From a filamentous cyanobacterium CCP2 (lineage in GTDB: Bacteria > Cyanobacteriota > Cyanobacteriia > Elainellales > Elainellaceae), in the NCBI GenBank assembly GCA_003003615.1, contig PVWD01000032.1:1-35836 (forward strand): DNA of 35,836 nt. Direction: 5' to 3'. A model generated the notes under the pieces. That model worked only from the letters and a program-made list of their open reading frames with translations, searched no databases and had not been told where the DNA came from. This document shows, piece after piece, positions 7,834 to 16,067 of the stretch. Within the stretch, counting starts at the first letter, position 1. Each line of letters begins with the position of its first letter. Position numbers and translations under genes: made by a program.

Positions 7834-8205
7834 ATGGATACTCCGCTATCAGAGGAGCATTCTGTTAAGAAAACAATTTTTGTGTGGCTAGCCGTTTTGC
7901 TAGTCGGGTTGTTGGTAGCCTTTGGGGTTTATCAAATGCGTCATTCTGATCCTTATATTCAAAGCGTGTTGTCGTCTCAGGGCGATCCCGCAAGAGGGCA
8001 GGTGATTTTTCAGCAAAATTGCTCGGTCTGTCACGGCTTAAACGCTGATGGGCGGGTTGGGCCGAGCTTGCATCATGTCGGTTCTCGCAAAACTCGAATT
8101 GGCTTAATTCATCAAGTGACGAGCGGCGCAACACCTCCCATGCCGCAGTTTCAACCCAGTCCCCAGGAAATGGCAGATTTGCTGAAGTATCTGGAAACGC
8201 TGTAG
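7834..8205 (+). CDS. cytM: Membrane-anchored c-type cytochrome, probably cytochrome cM
   Basis: A 123-residue monohaem cytochrome from the ATG at 7834. Residues about 13-32 form an uncleaved hydrophobic anchor (FVWLAVLLVGLLVAFGVY). The haem-attachment motif CSVCH follows RGQVIFQQN, and the methionine ligand is in PPMPQF. The segments SDPYIQSVL, GDPARGQ and the C-terminal MADLLKYLETL match what I recall of cytochrome cM (CytM), a low-abundance cyanobacterial cytochrome implicated in regulating photosynthetic and respiratory electron flow. A GTG at 7795 would add 13 residues. I prefer 7834 because it places a short acidic/basic tail before the anchor; neither has a strong ribosome-binding site. 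The gene diverges from petG. The cytochrome call is firm, the cM assignment likely. Confidence 0.85.
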   Translation: MDTPLSEEHSVKKTIFVWLAVLLVGLLVAFGVYQMRHSDPYIQSVLSSQGDPARGQVIFQQNCSVCHGLNADGRVGPSLHHVGSRKTRIGLIHQVTSGATPPMPQFQPSPQEMADLLKYLETL

Positions 8206-8636
8206 GTGGCTGTGCAGGTGATTATTTATTGATAGCGACTTGGCAAGCAGCTAACGATCGCGCTTGTTGAAAAATTCTTGAACATTGCGGCTTGGGAAAG
8301 GCTGCTCAAAGGGGGCTGGAAAACTTCCCAAAGATGCTGCATGGATACCAAAAGACTCTGTTCAATTGTGGTTCGAGATAATCTGCTTTTAACCTTTGCT
8401 AGATAGAAATACCCCACCTCAATTTCCTGAAGCTAATTTCTGAAGCTGGTATATCAGCATATTGCGCCATTGTTCTTATCCTGACTCAAGTTGACCCAGC
8501 CTGAGATCAAAGGGCTTACGGCTCGATCGGTTTGGACTGGGGTTTTGTCAAGGGGTTGGACTCAGATGCAAACTAGTACAGGTTAAAAATTTTTTAGAAA
8601 TGTTGGTTTAAGGTCTAGACAAGATTTGTATTTGAT
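8206..8636. other. Gene-free spacer before lexA
   Basis: There are 431 bp between the cytochrome gene and the LexA box. The only sizeable frame (leftward, 8226-8417) has no family resemblance or ribosome-binding site. No hairpin with a T-tract was found after the cytochrome stop. An A/T palindrome, AAAAATTTTTT, lies near 8585-8595. Confidence 0.5.
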
Positions 8637-8650
8637 GGTACAAATGTTCT
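8637..8650 (+). promoter_or_regulatory. LexA-binding box
   Basis: GGTACAAATGTTCT matches the published cyanobacterial LexA operator consensus RGTACNNNDGTWCB at every position. It lies 71 bp before the lexA start codon, as expected for autoregulation. Confidence 0.85.
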
Positions 8651-8721
8651 GAGGAGTGATTTGTACCTGTTTGCTTCACCCTTACGTTAACCCCTATCTT
8701 GTTTGCTCTACCTTATGTTCT

Positions 8722-9333
8722 ATGGATGCCCTAACTGAAGTCCAGCAACAACTATATGATTGGTTGGTGGAATATATTCGTGAGAATCAGCATTCTCCTT
8801 CCATCCGCCAAATGATGCGTGCAATGGGTCTAAAATCGCCAGCCCCGATTCAAAGCCGTTTAGAGCATTTGCGAAATAAGGGCTATATCGATTGGACGGA
8901 AGGCAAAGCCCGGACGATTCGAGTTCTCAAACCAATGGGAATTCCAATTTTAGGGGCGATCGCTGCGGGTTCAGTGGTTGAGTCCTTCACCGATACCGTC
9001 GAACAGCTTGATCTATCCAGTACGCTGCTACGACCAGGTGACTATGCCCTGCGCGTTCGGGGAGATAGCATGATTGATGCCCTCATTGATGATGGCGACG
9101 TGGTTATTATGCGCCCCATCCAAGATCCGCAGGCTCTGAAGAACGGCACGATCGTTGCAGCAAGGGTTGGTGAAGATGGAACAACGCTGAAGTATTACCA
9201 CCGCAAGGGTAGTGAGGTGATGCTGAAGCCTGCAAACCGCAACTATACTCCTATTGAGGCGGCCGCCACAGACGTGGTTGTTCAGGGGGTTTTGGTTGGC
9301 GTGTGGCGTGGGTATCATCACGTTGCCTCTTGA
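8722..9333 (+). CDS. lexA: LexA repressor
   Basis: A 203-residue transcriptional repressor and self-cleaving protease. The N-terminal winged helix has HSPSIRQMMRAMGLKSP (24-40) and SRLEHLRNKGYI (45-56). The C-terminal S24 peptidase domain keeps the cleavage site A82-G83, the nucleophile S116 in RGDSMID and the general base K157 in TTLKYY. All parts needed for RecA-stimulated self-cleavage are present; some cyanobacterial LexA proteins, such as that of Synechocystis, have lost them. The ATG at 8722 gives the normal LexA N-terminus MDALTEVQQQLYDWL. A longer frame from a GTG at 8656 would begin only six bases after the operator and is rejected. The LexA box upstream indicates autorepression. Its TGA overlaps the ATG of the DUF429 gene, so the two are probably translated from one DNA-damage-inducible message. 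Confidence 0.96.
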   Translation: MDALTEVQQQLYDWLVEYIRENQHSPSIRQMMRAMGLKSPAPIQSRLEHLRNKGYIDWTEGKARTIRVLKPMGIPILGAIAAGSVVESFTDTVEQLDLSSTLLRPGDYALRVRGDSMIDALIDDGDVVIMRPIQDPQALKNGTIVAARVGEDGTTLKYYHRKGSEVMLKPANRNYTPIEAAATDVVVQGVLVGVWRGYHHVAS

Positions 9334-10136
9334 TGAGATGTTTAGGAATTGATTTGGGTTGGCAATCGCAGCCTAGCGGTCTTTGTTGTCTAGATTGGCA
9401 GGAAGGCTCTATGAGACTGCGAGATTTGTGTCGTCTGAATACAATTCCCGAAATTCTCGATTGGGTTGATCATTGGACAGGTTCAGGTGAACCTGCGATC
9501 GTCGCTGTAGACGCACCGACTTTAATTGCCAACGCAACTGGGATGCGGTTGCCCGATCGCCTGACTCACAAATATTTTGGGCGGTATCATGCTGGTTGTT
9601 ATCCAGCTAATTTGGGCCGTCCTTTTGCAGAGCGTACCGTTGGGTTTGGGTTAAGCCTAGAAGCGCGTGGATTTGTTCATGCTCCTGTACTCGTTGCAAA
9701 GCAGCTTGGACGGTATCAAATCGAGGTATTCCCTCATCCTGCCACGGTTCATCTGTTTGGGTTAGAACGAATTCTTAAATACAAGAAGGGGAAAGTAGCA
9801 GAGCGGCGCAATGAGTTAATTAAACTACGGGATTATATTCTCTCGGTTTTGCCAACCCTAGATCCTCCCCTTTCGATCGCCCCTGAAGAACCTGTTTATT
9901 CGTTGCTGCTGAACGTTCCTTTCACGGCCACAGCGTTGAAAGTTCTGGAAGATCAGCTAGATAGCATTATCTGTGCTTATGTTGCAGGGCATTGGTGGCA
10001 CTGGGGAGCGGAGCGAAACTGGGTATTGGGGGGTGCAACGCCAGAAGAGTCTTGCACAACAGGCTACATTATTGTGCCAGCTCCTTACAGAAGTACCCTC
10101 AAGGGGAATGTGGATGGGGTTCTCTGCTCGCCATAA
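9333..10136 (+). CDS. DUF429 family predicted nuclease
   Basis: A 267-residue protein of the DUF429 family, an RNase H-like fold in which acidic residues after strand 1 (GIDLGW, residues 5-10) and in VAVDAPT would bind metal. Other family features are RYHAGCYPANLGRPF, the EVFPHPA segment and the late SIICAYVAGHWW helix. Nuclease activity is predicted for the fold, not demonstrated to my knowledge. The start is the ATG at 9333-9335, which overlaps the lexA stop (ATGA) and suggests translational coupling. The GTG at 9303 would only add ten residues copied from the lexA frame. Co-expression with lexA would place it in the SOS regulon, which fits a role in nucleic acid processing. Confidence 0.85.
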   Translation: MRCLGIDLGWQSQPSGLCCLDWQEGSMRLRDLCRLNTIPEILDWVDHWTGSGEPAIVAVDAPTLIANATGMRLPDRLTHKYFGRYHAGCYPANLGRPFAERTVGFGLSLEARGFVHAPVLVAKQLGRYQIEVFPHPATVHLFGLERILKYKKGKVAERRNELIKLRDYILSVLPTLDPPLSIAPEEPVYSLLLNVPFTATALKVLEDQLDSIICAYVAGHWWHWGAERNWVLGGATPEESCTTGYIIVPAPYRSTLKGNVDGVLCSP

Positions 10137-10287
10137 TAGGATCACGAACTCACTAGTTACGGCAGTCAAATAGGTTGTGTACCACAGGGTAGGCATTGAA
10201 TTGGCTAAGTTGCTCCAGCCAAGTAAAATGTCTCCCTGTGTTTCTCTTGGAAAGAGCCTGGAACGGCTTGTGTAGAGAAATCCGATC

Positions 10288-10316
10288 TTCAGACCCACTA
10301 CAAACTAAATTAAAAT
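10288..10316 (+). promoter_or_regulatory. Candidate promoter of the DUF1825 gene
   Basis: TTCAGA (10288-10293), a 17-bp spacer and TAAAAT (10311-10316) form a plausible sigma70-type promoter. Transcription would start near 10323 and give a leader of about 97 nt, containing the mini-ORF at 10341-10352. Confidence 0.4.
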
Positions 10317-10340
10317 AAAGTTAACTGAACAGGAGTATTC

Positions 10341-10352
10341 ATGCTTCTTTGA
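10341..10352 (+). other. Possible leader mini-ORF (MLL)
   Basis: ATG CTT CTT TGA is preceded by a perfect AGGAG at 10331-10335 with five bases of spacing. This is a better ribosome-binding site than that of the gene downstream. It could be a regulatory upstream ORF for the DUF1825 gene 68 bp away, or chance. Confidence 0.25.
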
Positions 10353-10419
10353 GGCTAGTGATAGAAGTAGGCTAGCATCAGTTGATTAAACCAGAATTTA
10401 GCACTGAACTAGGGTAGTG

Positions 10420-10743
10420 ATGGGATTTTTTGACTCTGAGATCGTCCAGCAAGAAGCAAAGCAACTGTTTGAAGATTATCAGTCTCTTGTCCAACTGGGA
10501 TCGGACTATGGCAAGTTCGATCGCGAGGGCAAAAAAATCTTCATTGAGCGTATGGAAGAAATCATGGATCGCTGGCGGGTATTCATGAAGCGGTTTGAAT
10601 TGTCTGAAGACTTCATGGCCAAGATGACAATGGAGCAGTTCAAGACGCAGTTTGGTCAATTTGGTGTCACTCCACAGCAGATGTTTGATCAAATGCATAC
10701 GACCCTAGAGCGAATGAAAGCTGATATCGATCGGCAAGGTTAG
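10420..10743 (+). CDS. DUF1825 family protein
   Basis: A 107-residue, highly charged, mostly helical protein of the DUF1825 family, which is restricted to and nearly universal in cyanobacteria. Conserved pieces are MGFFDSEIVQQEAKQLFEDYQ at the start, the YGKFDREGKKIFIERMEE region and FMKRFELSEDFMAKMTMEQ. It is cytosolic, has no cysteines, no membrane segment and no known function. The ATG at 10420 is chosen over the GTG at 10417 because family members begin MGFF and AGGG lies five bases before it. The stop codon overlaps the stop of the leftward gene at 10740-11810 by a few bases, a tight convergent arrangement. Confidence 0.9.
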   Translation: MGFFDSEIVQQEAKQLFEDYQSLVQLGSDYGKFDREGKKIFIERMEEIMDRWRVFMKRFELSEDFMAKMTMEQFKTQFGQFGVTPQQMFDQMHTTLERMKADIDRQG

Positions 10744-11810
10744 AAATTCACCTTACCATTGCCAAATAGTTCTTTAAGCGATCGAGCGTAGGGAAGTAAA
10801 AGCTGCTTTTGGGCGGTGCTGACTTGGGCGATCGTTTCTTCAATTAACAGGTGCAGCATATGTTGCACGAGTTCCCATTTGACACCAACACTAGGAAAAA
10901 CCATCACGCAGAGCGGTAATAGTTCCTGCTCAATCGGTGAAAGATTTTCCTCTAGAAGGCTAAGCCACAGGTAGCCTTGAACCATAATTAAGTCGCGTAA
11001 CGTAGATCGGGCAACGACGGGGTGGTTTAGCTCACCTTGGCGGCTCCGGTGGTTTGGATAGTCCTGAACTGCTCGATAATAGGTTCTTTCAGCAATTTCA
11101 TGGCAACGTGGTAACAGGGCTTCGACAAGGGCAAACATGGGCGAGTTTGTTAAGTGACCTGAAGCCGCAGCACAGACCCGCTGCCAAGGAATGCAAACCT
11201 GCTCTTCGACAAATCTAAAGTAAGGCATGAGCAGCACCTGTTCATAGGGGTTGAGCTGTTTTGTGATTTCCCTGGTTGTGAAGTGGAATTGACTTGTCAG
11301 AAAGCCGATCGCACGTGGATCATCAGATTGTAAATATTCTTGCTGAAGGGATAACAGGGTTGGTTCCAAGCTTTCGGCTAAACGAGTGATTGCGGGTAAA
11401 ACGAAGAACGGCATTGCCAATCGAGCAAACAGGTCAGGCGAAGAGTCGATGAATTTAAGGAAGTGGTTAGGCGGTTGGTGTTGGCTGTAGATATTTAAGA
11501 CCTGTTCGTAAACCTGATTAGCGGATTGAGCAATGCGCCGCGTTTCAGAGAGTTGAACAATGTTTGGAATATAAGAATACAGGCTCGTTGCCTCTATTCC
11601 TGCCACTTCGCAGCTAATACTCAAAACTCGCTTGACGGTTTCGATCGTTTTGGTGCGACCTGCTGGAGAGGCAGTATCAATCAAATCTGCGGCGGGAAAC
11701 TGATCGCCCTGTTGAGAGAAACTAGTCAGATCGGGCAGATAACGAACAGCCCAAAGTTTAAGGAGTCGATTTGCAGCAGAATTATCGGCAATGCTAGTCG
11801 TTTTCAGCAT
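10740..11810 (-). CDS. Helical protein of unknown function
   Basis: A 356-residue protein from the ATG at 11810, predicted almost entirely alpha-helical, with no transmembrane segment, signal peptide or recognisable catalytic motif. Landmarks are SISCEVAGIEATSLYSYIPN, the FHFTTREITKQLNPYEQVLL region, and the late hydrophobic helices DLIMVQGYLWLSLLEENLSP and ELVQHMLHLLIEETIAQV. I do not recognise the family, though the composition and absence of low-complexity sequence argue for a real gene. A GTG at 11879 would extend it by 23 residues; neither start has a clear ribosome-binding site, so the N-terminus is uncertain. Its TAA overlaps the DUF1825 stop convergently. It diverges from the roadblock/LC7 gene across a 1-kb spacer. 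Confidence 0.75.
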   Translation of the reverse strand: MLKTTSIADNSAANRLLKLWAVRYLPDLTSFSQQGDQFPAADLIDTASPAGRTKTIETVKRVLSISCEVAGIEATSLYSYIPNIVQLSETRRIAQSANQVYEQVLNIYSQHQPPNHFLKFIDSSPDLFARLAMPFFVLPAITRLAESLEPTLLSLQQEYLQSDDPRAIGFLTSQFHFTTREITKQLNPYEQVLLMPYFRFVEEQVCIPWQRVCAAASGHLTNSPMFALVEALLPRCHEIAERTYYRAVQDYPNHRSRQGELNHPVVARSTLRDLIMVQGYLWLSLLEENLSPIEQELLPLCVMVFPSVGVKWELVQHMLHLLIEETIAQVSTAQKQLLLPYARSLKELFGNGKVNF

Positions 11811-12813
11811 AGTGTCTTGGAAAGCGTGAAGAATGATTTGATTCACGATCGCAACTATCCGGTAGAAATTCTGCACCACAAAACGAATGAGAAAAGGTTA
11901 GCGCAATTGAGAGAATTAAACTTGCGAAGGTGTAGGATGCAAAATTTGAACTAATGCGCTTCTTTCCAGCAATACGTTGCACTTATGTACTGCAAGGATT
12001 GTATTGCAGCAAGAGCAACATTAAGTTGAACTTGATTGTTTCTGGTAAGACGACGAACCTCTTGAACGCTGTCTTAACTTATTTCAAGATTGATCGGTGA
12101 TTTCCCTATTTTGATCATAGCTAATTCAATAAAGTTTTGTATAGTAATCGCGGTAATTCTTTAAGAGAACCATCAATTATTCCCTAAGTTATCTATCAGT
12201 TTTTACGGCATTAGAGATAACGAGATAAGACAGATTTTGTATTCCAAAGCACTCATTACAAGTTTTGTCTTAATGAATGATTTCACCCTTTTTATCGAGT
12301 GCCATATTTTTCGAGCAGTACACTGTAACTCACTAAAAGTACGCCTGTAAAATTATGATGACTTGATGTTGACTGCTCTTCACTTTATATAAACTTCACA
12401 AAGCTCTGCTAGAATTCTGGAGAGTTTCACGCAATGCAGACATTTCAGCCGAACGTGAACTGAAAAACCTAAGTAGAGTTTTAAGGTTTAAGCCTGGTTT
12501 AGCTTTCAGACGGGCATTTATTCAGGGATTTACCATTCATTGCAGCCTGCTGCTCAGTCAAAAGACTGGAAAGCTTAGGCATTCATCGCATGTTAAGAGC
12601 AAAGGCGACTCATGGGTTTGGGCTAGAAATTTACTTTTAGTTTAGTTATCAAGCGAGTTGTGTTCCTGGGCTGTTAAATAGATTTTTTCAAGTTATCGCG
12701 GATTGTTTTCTGGCGATCGAATTGACGAATCAATTGACTTGGTAAGTTCAATCACCAAGCCTTCTTTGTGCAGGTAATTTGTGTAGGTCATTATTTTCAA
12801 TTGAGGATACACG
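11811..12813. other. Long A/T-rich divergent spacer
   Basis: About 1 kb without a credible gene; only very short frames occur (for example 25 codons near 12274). It is markedly more A/T-rich than its surroundings. It must contain promoters for the leftward unknown gene and the rightward roadblock gene. The best candidate for the latter is TTGATG (12363-12368), 17 bp, TATATA (12386-12391), which would give a leader of roughly 415 nt. A small TGCAA...TTGCA inverted repeat lies near 11992-12010. Confidence 0.5.
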
Positions 12814-13209
12814 ATGGCAATTAATACAGAAAAGCTGGGATATATTCTACAGAGTTTTGTCAGTTCAACCTCTGATGTTCAAGGGGCTGCTTTAGTGACC
12901 CCAGATGGTTTACCTTTGGCAGCTAACCTGCCCGGTGCCATGGATGAAGAACGAGTTTCTGCAATGTCGGCAGCAATGTTGTCTTTGGGTGAACGAATTG
13001 GAGTGGAGTTGGGACGCGGTACGATCGATCGGATTTATGTAGAGGGTGAAGAAGGTTTTAGTATTTTGACAAGCTGCACCCAGGATGCCGTATTTTTGGT
13101 ATTAGCAAATCGAACTGCAAAACAAGGAGTTTTGCTATTAGAAATTAAGCGCACGGTAACAGAGCTTAAGGATGTACTTCAGGTGAAGCTTGGAGGAGAA
13201 GGATATTAA
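12814..13209 (+). CDS. Roadblock/LC7 domain protein
   Basis: A 131-residue single-domain protein of the roadblock/LC7 superfamily, to which the bacterial small-GTPase activator MglB belongs. Diagnostic pieces are GYILQSFVSSTSDVQGAALV (9-28), TPDGLPLAANLP, the MSAAMLSLGERIGVEL helix and the VFLVLANRTAKQGVLLLEI strand pair near the end. Such proteins dimerise and often act on Ras-like GTPases such as MglA. No partner GTPase is encoded in this window. The ATG at 12814 has GAGG 8-11 bases upstream. The next gene, a STAND ATPase, lies 230 bp on with a MITE-like element between, and the pix phototaxis cluster lies just beyond. A signalling or polarity role is plausible but not shown. Confidence 0.88.
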   Translation: MAINTEKLGYILQSFVSSTSDVQGAALVTPDGLPLAANLPGAMDEERVSAMSAAMLSLGERIGVELGRGTIDRIYVEGEEGFSILTSCTQDAVFLVLANRTAKQGVLLLEIKRTVTELKDVLQVKLGGEGY

Positions 13210-13232
13210 AAGGGAGAAGGCAAAAAATATAA

Positions 13233-13334
13233 TATAGCAATCCCATCTAAATCATGATCATAGGGCAGTAATCTTGCCCGCACAGGCTAGTAACCTGCAC
13301 TATAAATGTTCATCAATTATTCAGGATTGCTGTA
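13233..13334. mobile_element. 102-bp MITE-like element
   Basis: The ends TATAGCAATCC (13233-13243) and GGATTGCTGTA (13324-13334) are inverted copies with one mismatch, and similarity extends over about 29 bp (21 matches). TA at both ends is compatible with insertion at a TA dinucleotide, as in IS630/Tc1-type elements. Inside are two small hairpins, GGGCA...TGCCC (13263-13279) and CAGG...CCTG (13283-13297). There is no coding frame. It lies between the roadblock gene and the STAND gene. Confidence 0.65.
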
Positions 13335-13439
13335 GAAGATAGAGAATGTTTGGGAACTGCAAACCTCATGATTCTTTGTTCCCATTCTTCTCTTATTTGA
13401 AAGAAGTCTAAACTCGCTGTAGCAGCAAGCAAAGAAATT

Positions 13440-15302
13440 ATGACTGGTCATCAATCAGGGTACCCGCTATATTTTTATGGTGCTGTTCAGGAGCTTCAAG
13501 GTGATTACGATCGCATCACTCAGCAGATTCAAAGCCATCTCGTATCAACTGCTTCTCTTTATCAACTGCCACCTAGTTTAGAAGACTTTACAGGACGTTC
13601 GGCAGAGTTAAGGCAAATCTTTTCTGTAGTCAACCAAAATATTTATGAGCGTAGGAAAACTGCAACTGTAATTGTGATTACAGGTCAGGCAGGTGTAGGG
13701 AAATCGTCCCTGGCAGTTCAACTGGCGCACGGTCTCAAAAGTACATTTTTAGATGTTCAGCTTTATGTTGATTTGGGTGGAACAGAGCAATATCCAAAGC
13801 AACCCAAAAAAGTTTTAGCAGGTTTACTCAAGCGATTGGGAATTGATGAAAATGAATTACCAGAAGGAGAGGCTGAACGACTAAATTTAGTGCAATCGCA
13901 GTTAATGGATAAACAGTCTTTATTGCTTCTGGATAATGCAGTTGATGAGAACCAAGTTCGATCGCTTATCCCTATTCACTGCTGTAGTGTTGTGCTGATT
14001 ACCAGCCGTAAACCATTCACCGACTTAGACGGGGCAACTGTCCTCAATGTAGCTGAGTTATCTGAGGCTGAAGCTTTAGATTTGCTATACCGATTGATCA
14101 ACAAAGAGGTGATTCAGCTACCCTCCAGCATGGCTCAAAAGTTAATTCAGCGATGCCATTATTTGCCATTATCCATTCGGTTAGCTGCCAGTGCGATTCA
14201 ACATCAACCATCTAAACTAATTTCAGAGCATTTAGAACAAATCGATCGCCACTATCAACAGGTTAGATTGCTTCGATCAAGCCATGCCGAGGTAAGACCC
14301 AGTTTCTTATTCAACTATCAACAGCTTACTCCTGATGCAGCACGGCTTCTCCGATTATTAGGTTTGCTTACTGAATCTCACTTCACCTCTGCAATGGCAG
14401 CAACATTACTCGAAGTAAAAATAGATGATGTGGGGCAAGCTGTCGGTCAACTGGTAGATTTAAAGCTAGTAAAGCGAATTGGCGGTGGGCATTATCAAAT
14501 CGTTCATGATATTGTGCGGCTGTTGGCAAGAGGGCAACTGGCTACTGAAGAACCTCCTGAAGCAAGGCAGTGGGCGCGGATGCGAATTAGTCAATGGTAT
14601 TTGGATGTTTGTCAGACAATGGCTTTAAGTCTAGATGCGCAAGGATGCAATATCTTGGCTCAAGTGGCAAACAAAGCGAAACGGCAACCCATTTCCAAAG
14701 CTGAACAGCAACTGATTGAAGGAACATTAAACTGGTTTGAAACGGAGCGATCGAACCTGTTGGCGGCTGTAGAATGGACATCTCAAATCGAGGCGAATGA
14801 GCTACTGATTGAATTGACAAAAAGTTTGGCACTGTTTTTTGATTACCGCAAAGATTGGGCAGATTGGCAACGAACGAACCAACTCGCAATTGATGTTGCT
14901 CATCAGCTTAAAGATTCCCTACAGACAGCCCAGCTAATGAACAATTTAGCAAATTTTTACCTGCGGCAAAATCAATTTGAACAAGCAAAAGAGTTGTATG
15001 AACAAAGTATTACCCTTTTTCAATCAATCGGTGAATCTGATTTAGAAGCCAAAACGCTTACAAATTTAGGCGTTTTATACCTCCACTTTGGACAACTTGA
15101 ACTCGCCATTCAACAGTGGAACAACGCCCTCCATCGATTGCCAAAAGCTTCGCGAGAACAGCAGCGATTGCAACGCTGGATGCAGCATGTGGAACCAAAG
15201 CTCTGGCAACAGCTACACGAAGCGGAAAGCGGCGATCGGACTTCCTCACGCAGATTATTTCAATCCGTTGGAAATGCGATTCGACGGTTTATTTTAGAGT
15301 GA
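13440..15302 (+). CDS. NB-ARC/STAND ATPase with TPR repeats
   Basis: A 620-residue signal-transduction ATPase. Residues 1-45 carry no recognised domain. The NB-ARC core spans about 50-275: entry motif TGRSAEL, P-loop GQAGVGKSS (82-90), Walker B LLLLD (161-165), sensor TSR (188-190) and the GLPL-like YLPLSIRLA (241-249). A winged-helix region ends with IVHDIVRLLAR (354-364), equivalent to the MHD switch, as in AfsR-type regulators. The C-terminus (about 490-570) has two TPR units for protein binding. STAND proteins rest in an ADP state and oligomerise on ligand binding. Here no DNA-binding, TIR, protease or other effector domain is visible, so the output must lie in the short N-terminus or a partner. 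It is convergent with the pentapeptide-repeat gene. An operon with the roadblock gene is possible but is broken by the MITE-like element. Confidence 0.88.
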   Translation: MTGHQSGYPLYFYGAVQELQGDYDRITQQIQSHLVSTASLYQLPPSLEDFTGRSAELRQIFSVVNQNIYERRKTATVIVITGQAGVGKSSLAVQLAHGLKSTFLDVQLYVDLGGTEQYPKQPKKVLAGLLKRLGIDENELPEGEAERLNLVQSQLMDKQSLLLLDNAVDENQVRSLIPIHCCSVVLITSRKPFTDLDGATVLNVAELSEAEALDLLYRLINKEVIQLPSSMAQKLIQRCHYLPLSIRLAASAIQHQPSKLISEHLEQIDRHYQQVRLLRSSHAEVRPSFLFNYQQLTPDAARLLRLLGLLTESHFTSAMAATLLEVKIDDVGQAVGQLVDLKLVKRIGGGHYQIVHDIVRLLARGQLATEEPPEARQWARMRISQWYLDVCQTMALSLDAQGCNILAQVANKAKRQPISKAEQQLIEGTLNWFETERSNLLAAVEWTSQIEANELLIELTKSLALFFDYRKDWADWQRTNQLAIDVAHQLKDSLQTAQLMNNLANFYLRQNQFEQAKELYEQSITLFQSIGESDLEAKTLTNLGVLYLHFGQLELAIQQWNNALHRLPKASREQQRLQRWMQHVEPKLWQQLHEAESGDRTSSRRLFQSVGNAIRRFILE

Positions 15303-15315
15303 TGAGATGAAAGAA

Positions 15316-16032
15316 TTACCGGATTGAATCCGGTAGAATTGCAAAATCTAACCGAGCATTTGTTAAATCTGTGCCTTCTAAATTGGCGTTTGATAAGTCA
15401 GCATAGCGCAGATCGGCTTCGCTGAGATCGGCTCCAGCCAAGTCAGCATTTCTAAGAATTGCTCCATACAGGCTTGCATGATGCATCCTGGCATTTTGCA
15501 ACGTGGCAAAGCTCAAATCTGCATCTCGTAATTCGGCGTTTTCCAAATTGGCTTCTGTTAAATTTGCCTGGGAAAAACTCGCATGAAGTAGTTGTGCATT
15601 TTCCAGATTAGCCCGTTGTAAATTGGCTGTTTTTAGGTCAGCTCCATACAAATGAGCCTTGCTTAGGTTCGCTTGGCTGAGGTCTGTTCCGATCAGAACG
15701 GCATTAACCAATTTACTGCCCTGAAGGTTTGCCCCGGTCAGGTTAGACTGCCGTAAGTTAATTCGGCTTAGGTCTCTGCTCTGCCAATCTACCCCCCTCA
15801 GATCGCATTCAATGCACTTGCGGTTATGGCCGATCGCCCCAACGTCTTCAGTTGGTAAGTTAGCCTGCGAATCTTCTGTATCACCTTCTTCCATATCACC
15901 TGCTGTAGAGACTGTCCCCTGGCGTGATTCTGAGGTTAAACCAGAGATATGAATGATCGCAGGGATAATTGATACGCTAATGGCGGCGATCGTGACCAGA
16001 GCAGAAGCATTTATGGGGCGAAATAAATTCAT
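15316..16032 (-). CDS. Pentapeptide-repeat protein with N-terminal anchor
   Basis: A 238-residue protein. Residues 9-31 (SALVTIAAISVSIIPAIIHI) form a signal anchor or signal peptide. A spacer with acidic residues follows, then CIEC (near 73-76). From there to the end, about 32 pentapeptides of the A(D/N)LXX type form a right-handed quadrilateral beta-helix. This puts the repeat domain outside the cytoplasm or on the membrane face. Cyanobacteria have many such proteins; their roles are mostly unknown, and the gyrase-protection function of some relatives does not fit an exported protein. It is the last gene of the leftward pix unit, 35 bp after the MHYT gene. The last codons and stop lie inside a palindrome at 15318-15334. 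Confidence 0.88.
   Translation of the reverse strand: MNLFRPINASALVTIAAISVSIIPAIIHISGLTSESRQGTVSTAGDMEEGDTEDSQANLPTEDVGAIGHNRKCIECDLRGVDWQSRDLSRINLRQSNLTGANLQGSKLVNAVLIGTDLSQANLSKAHLYGADLKTANLQRANLENAQLLHASFSQANLTEANLENAELRDADLSFATLQNARMHHASLYGAILRNADLAGADLSEADLRYADLSNANLEGTDLTNARLDFAILPDSIR
15318..15334. repeat. 17-bp palindrome at a convergent gene junction
   Basis: ACCGGATT-G-AATCCGGT is a perfect inverted repeat in the 13-bp gap and the final codons between the STAND gene and the pentapeptide gene. It could form a 3' hairpin on both messages. The leftward side is followed by TTCTTT, only weakly terminator-like. Confidence 0.55.
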
Positions 16033-16067
16033 GGTATTCAGGGCAGGATTTACTAAAAATGGAGCAA

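Noticed and set aside
8226-8417. Leftward 63-codon frame between cytM and lexA
   Set aside because: No ribosome-binding site, no family resemblance, and composition like random sequence.
8576-8590. Second possible LexA box around AGTACAGGTT
   Set aside because: Only the first half-site fits; the GTWC half is missing.
8656-8721. Upstream extension of lexA from a GTG at 8656
   Set aside because: The added residues are Cys/Leu-rich and foreign to LexA, and the start would lie just after the LexA operator.
15318-15334. Rho-independent terminator between the STAND and pentapeptide genes
   Set aside because: The hairpin has only a 17-bp span with a one-base centre and no proper T-tract on either side; reported only as a palindrome.
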